A stretch of 64,000 bases of DNA from Piper betle (lineage: Eukaryota > Streptophyta > Magnoliopsida > Piperales > Piperaceae), in NCBI GenBank assembly GCA_033002965.1, contig JAURVB010014186.1:124001-188000 (forward strand), written 5' to 3'. Positions 62,023 through 64,000 of this stretch are shown here, in pieces (the first letter of the stretch is position 1; each line of letters begins with the position of its first letter). Made by a program: the position numbers and the translations under genes. Under the pieces are notes generated by a model that was given only the letters and a program-made list of their open reading frames with translations, made no database searches and was not told the DNA's origin.

Positions 62023-62275
62023 TATGATCAGTTAAATTAAGTTCAATTATATTATAAAATTATAAAATACTAGTCAAAAATTTTATCCCCAAATTTTCAA
62101 CCCAAAAAAACTGATTTTGTTAAACTTTTAGTTTAAAAAATAAGAGATTTAAAACTAGTACAAAGGGATAAATTGTACACGATTTCAAGGGGGTATGCAC
62201 TAGATCGAGTAAAGTTGGAAGGTACTATATAATGTTCACAATTACAGTTCCGTCTAAATATATATTTTAATCGGC
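62023..62275 (-). repeat. Inverted continuation of the degenerate repeat array
   Basis: Read on the minus strand, this carries 'tttagacggaactgtaattg', 'acccccttgaaatcgtgtac', 'tccctttgtactagttttaa' and a 'taattgaacttaatttaactg' word, in the same order as the modules at 54900-55150 and 56550-56800. It is probably the other side of the inverted module at 57000-57380, split by the element between them. Confidence 0.55.
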
Positions 62276-63449
62276 CCGAGCCAAATTATCCAAGTCTGGG
62301 AACAGCCCTATAAAATTGCAGAGGAAAATTTTAAGAGGCCCACGTCAAAGCCCATGAAGTCAGCCCAATTAATTTAATGCAAGCCCATATAGATAGTCTC
62401 GAAGATAAGTGGAGAAAATTGTGATGAGATACGGGGGCATGAGTTTCGTTATTCGTGGCAGCAAAGAAACATTTTTGTTGCTGTAACCAAAAGATTCCAA
62501 CTAACTCATCTTATAAATAGAGAAGTCGCGCTTGCCGTGCCCTGCCGACCGAAGTGGTTGCTGTAAAGCTCCGTCCGCCGTCACTGGTGAAGAAGGGTCT
62601 GCGCTGGGGTGAAGGACGGAGCTACTAGGATCCTTGCCGCCTTGCCAAAGCCTAGCACCAGCCGGAACGCTGCCAAGAACACTTGTTGCTGCCATCTTGC
62701 TGTTCCCTTTGGAGCCGTTACGCTGATCGCTTTTCCCAGGAGGGTTGCTGCTAAGGTCTGCTGCTGTTCTTGTCAAGGAGAAAGTCGGAGCCTCGCTGCG
62801 CAGCTGCTCTGTTCTGTCACCGTGAGAGGTTGCTGCCGGAGTTGTTGCTGTCTAATCAGCCGGAGGCATGGCCAAGGAGACGTGTTGTTGCTAGTTTCAA
62901 ATTCGACTCGGGATGAATTCGTTCAATGGTTCGACCCATAAAAATTAGATAAGAATCAATTTAATTAAATTAATTTAAATTAGTTTTATATAATAATTTA
63001 ATAATTCATAATATAAATACATAAAATAAAATTTTAATTTTTTTTCTCAACATAAATATATATGTTTAAAGTTTAATATAAATACAAAAGATAATTATTA
63101 TTTAATGTGATACTACTCTTATTTACTACAAATACTTTTTCGTTGTCAACATCACCCTTGTCAACATTGGTACAAAAAAAACATTCTAAAAACTCATGGT
63201 CACTTTCAGTATATATAAAAAAAAATCATATTGACAGAAACATGCCTTCTTGTTACTGTTATTTGTGTTACATCGAACATTATTCTCCACCAAAGCAATT
63301 GGGATTGCAAAATCCTACAATAAATGAGGTAAAAAGCATAAGAAAAATAATACAAACATTATTATTTTAGTTCATCGTAGAATAACTATTCAGAATAATT
63401 TAATTAAAAAACAAATAATTGACTGAATTTTTTTAACTTTACCGATTAG
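62276..63449. other. Spacer with a TATA-like promoter word; no gene recognised
   Basis: A clear TATA-type sequence (cttataaatagag) is at 62510-62522 on the plus strand, followed by a GC-richer transcribed-looking stretch to about 62940 with a Cys-rich open frame of no known family. It could be a promoter, or the R region of a solo LTR. AT-rich DNA follows. Confidence 0.35.
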
Positions 63450-63957
63450 TTTGTTGTTGGCGAAGGCAGCTGATCGGCAAACGACAACTACTGCCTAAGG
63501 AAGGGTCGAGGATAAACAGCGGCGACTACACAAGGAAAGGTCAAGGGCAAACGGCGGCGACTTCCCAATGGAAGGGTGAGGGCAACTAGCGACAACTACC
63601 CAAGGGAGGGGCTAGGGCAACTAGTGGTAACTACCCAAGGGAGGGGTAAGGCAAACGGCGGCAATGACAGCCGGCGACTAGACGATTGGGATTTTAGATT
63701 TATAAAATTTTGATTCTTCTTTTACCCATTCCTAATAGATTTATTTATTAACATCCTTAAGATATTTTCGTCATTTAGCTATGAAAGCCGATTCTGATCG
63801 ATTGAAGACAATTTTAAATTAGTTGTGGATTGGTTAAAAGTAGTTTGAATCAGCCGATTGTATGACCATTTTTAAAGCTACCTGATTCACCCTTTTTTAA
63901 AAATGAAAAGTGACCTGGCAGATTCCACTCGAAATCGACCGATTTTTATAACTATGA
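63450..63957. mobile_element. Partial MULE-related element
   Basis: The right end (cgatttttataactatg, 63939-63956) matches the right terminus of the MULE at 15597-16494 (ccggtttttacaactatg), and the preceding 'ctgatcgattg', 'gaatcagccgattg' and 'gaaatcgaccgattt' words are of the same kind. A purine-rich GC block with short tandem-like units ('ggcaactag.ggtaactacccaaggga') lies at 63465-63680. The left border was not found. Confidence 0.45.
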
Positions 63958-64000
63958 TGGTAATCATTGTCAAGTGACAAATTTAAAGCCCAAAACCTCA

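Noticed and set aside
62609..62941. Cys-rich 110-residue open frame after a TATA-like word
   Set aside because: Cysteines come from repeated 'tgctgc' words; no signal peptide or known pattern, so not called a gene.

Overview
This is nuclear DNA from a flowering plant. Spliced genes with GT-AG introns, plant-type protein families and many plant transposons show this directly. A monocot is my best guess: first exons are GC-rich against an AT-rich background, and there are many GC-rich DNA transposons. I cannot name the species. 

The left half (about 2.8-31.3 kb) is gene-dense. In order it holds a GH3 beta-D-xylosidase (+), a plant matrix metalloproteinase with broken frames (-), a divergent annexin (-), a CDC1/MPPE-like metallophosphoesterase (-), a 16-exon FAD synthase-like protein (-) and a plastid-type 2,3-bisphosphoglycerate-dependent phosphoglycerate mutase (-). 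The right half (about 31.4-64 kb) is gene-poor. It holds a 5'-truncated NLR resistance-gene pseudogene (41.2-45.1 kb, +) and one intact Ole e 1-like secreted protein gene (46.5-47.3 kb, -). The rest is nested mobile DNA. The genes are ordinary single-copy plant genes with separate roles (cell wall, extracellular proteolysis, membrane, Golgi/ER phosphoesterase, flavin metabolism, glycolysis); nothing suggests a cluster. 

The most interesting structure is a ~5 kb element at 49.53-54.54 kb. It is flanked by TA dinucleotides, both ends carry paired terminal and subterminal hairpins, and inside are gene fragments: four correctly spliced ATG9 exons, a shortened AP2/ERF domain, one unidentified fragment and a tRNA-like cloverleaf. 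A ~0.9 kb element with the same end architecture sits in a TA tract at 32.86-33.86 kb, and an older AT-drifted relic of its interior lies at 39.8-40.2 kb. A MULE with a perfect 9-bp target duplication is at 15597-16494. At 57.4-62.3 kb a degenerate repeat array holds one element that holds a second copy of itself in the opposite orientation. 

Caution for readers: at least five genes contain single-base indels, mostly in short homopolymers, while splice phases are otherwise perfect. Many apparent frameshifts are therefore probably consensus errors of an incompletely polished assembly, not true pseudogenization. CDS coordinates for multi-exon genes span first to last coding base; exon boundaries are given in the evidence.
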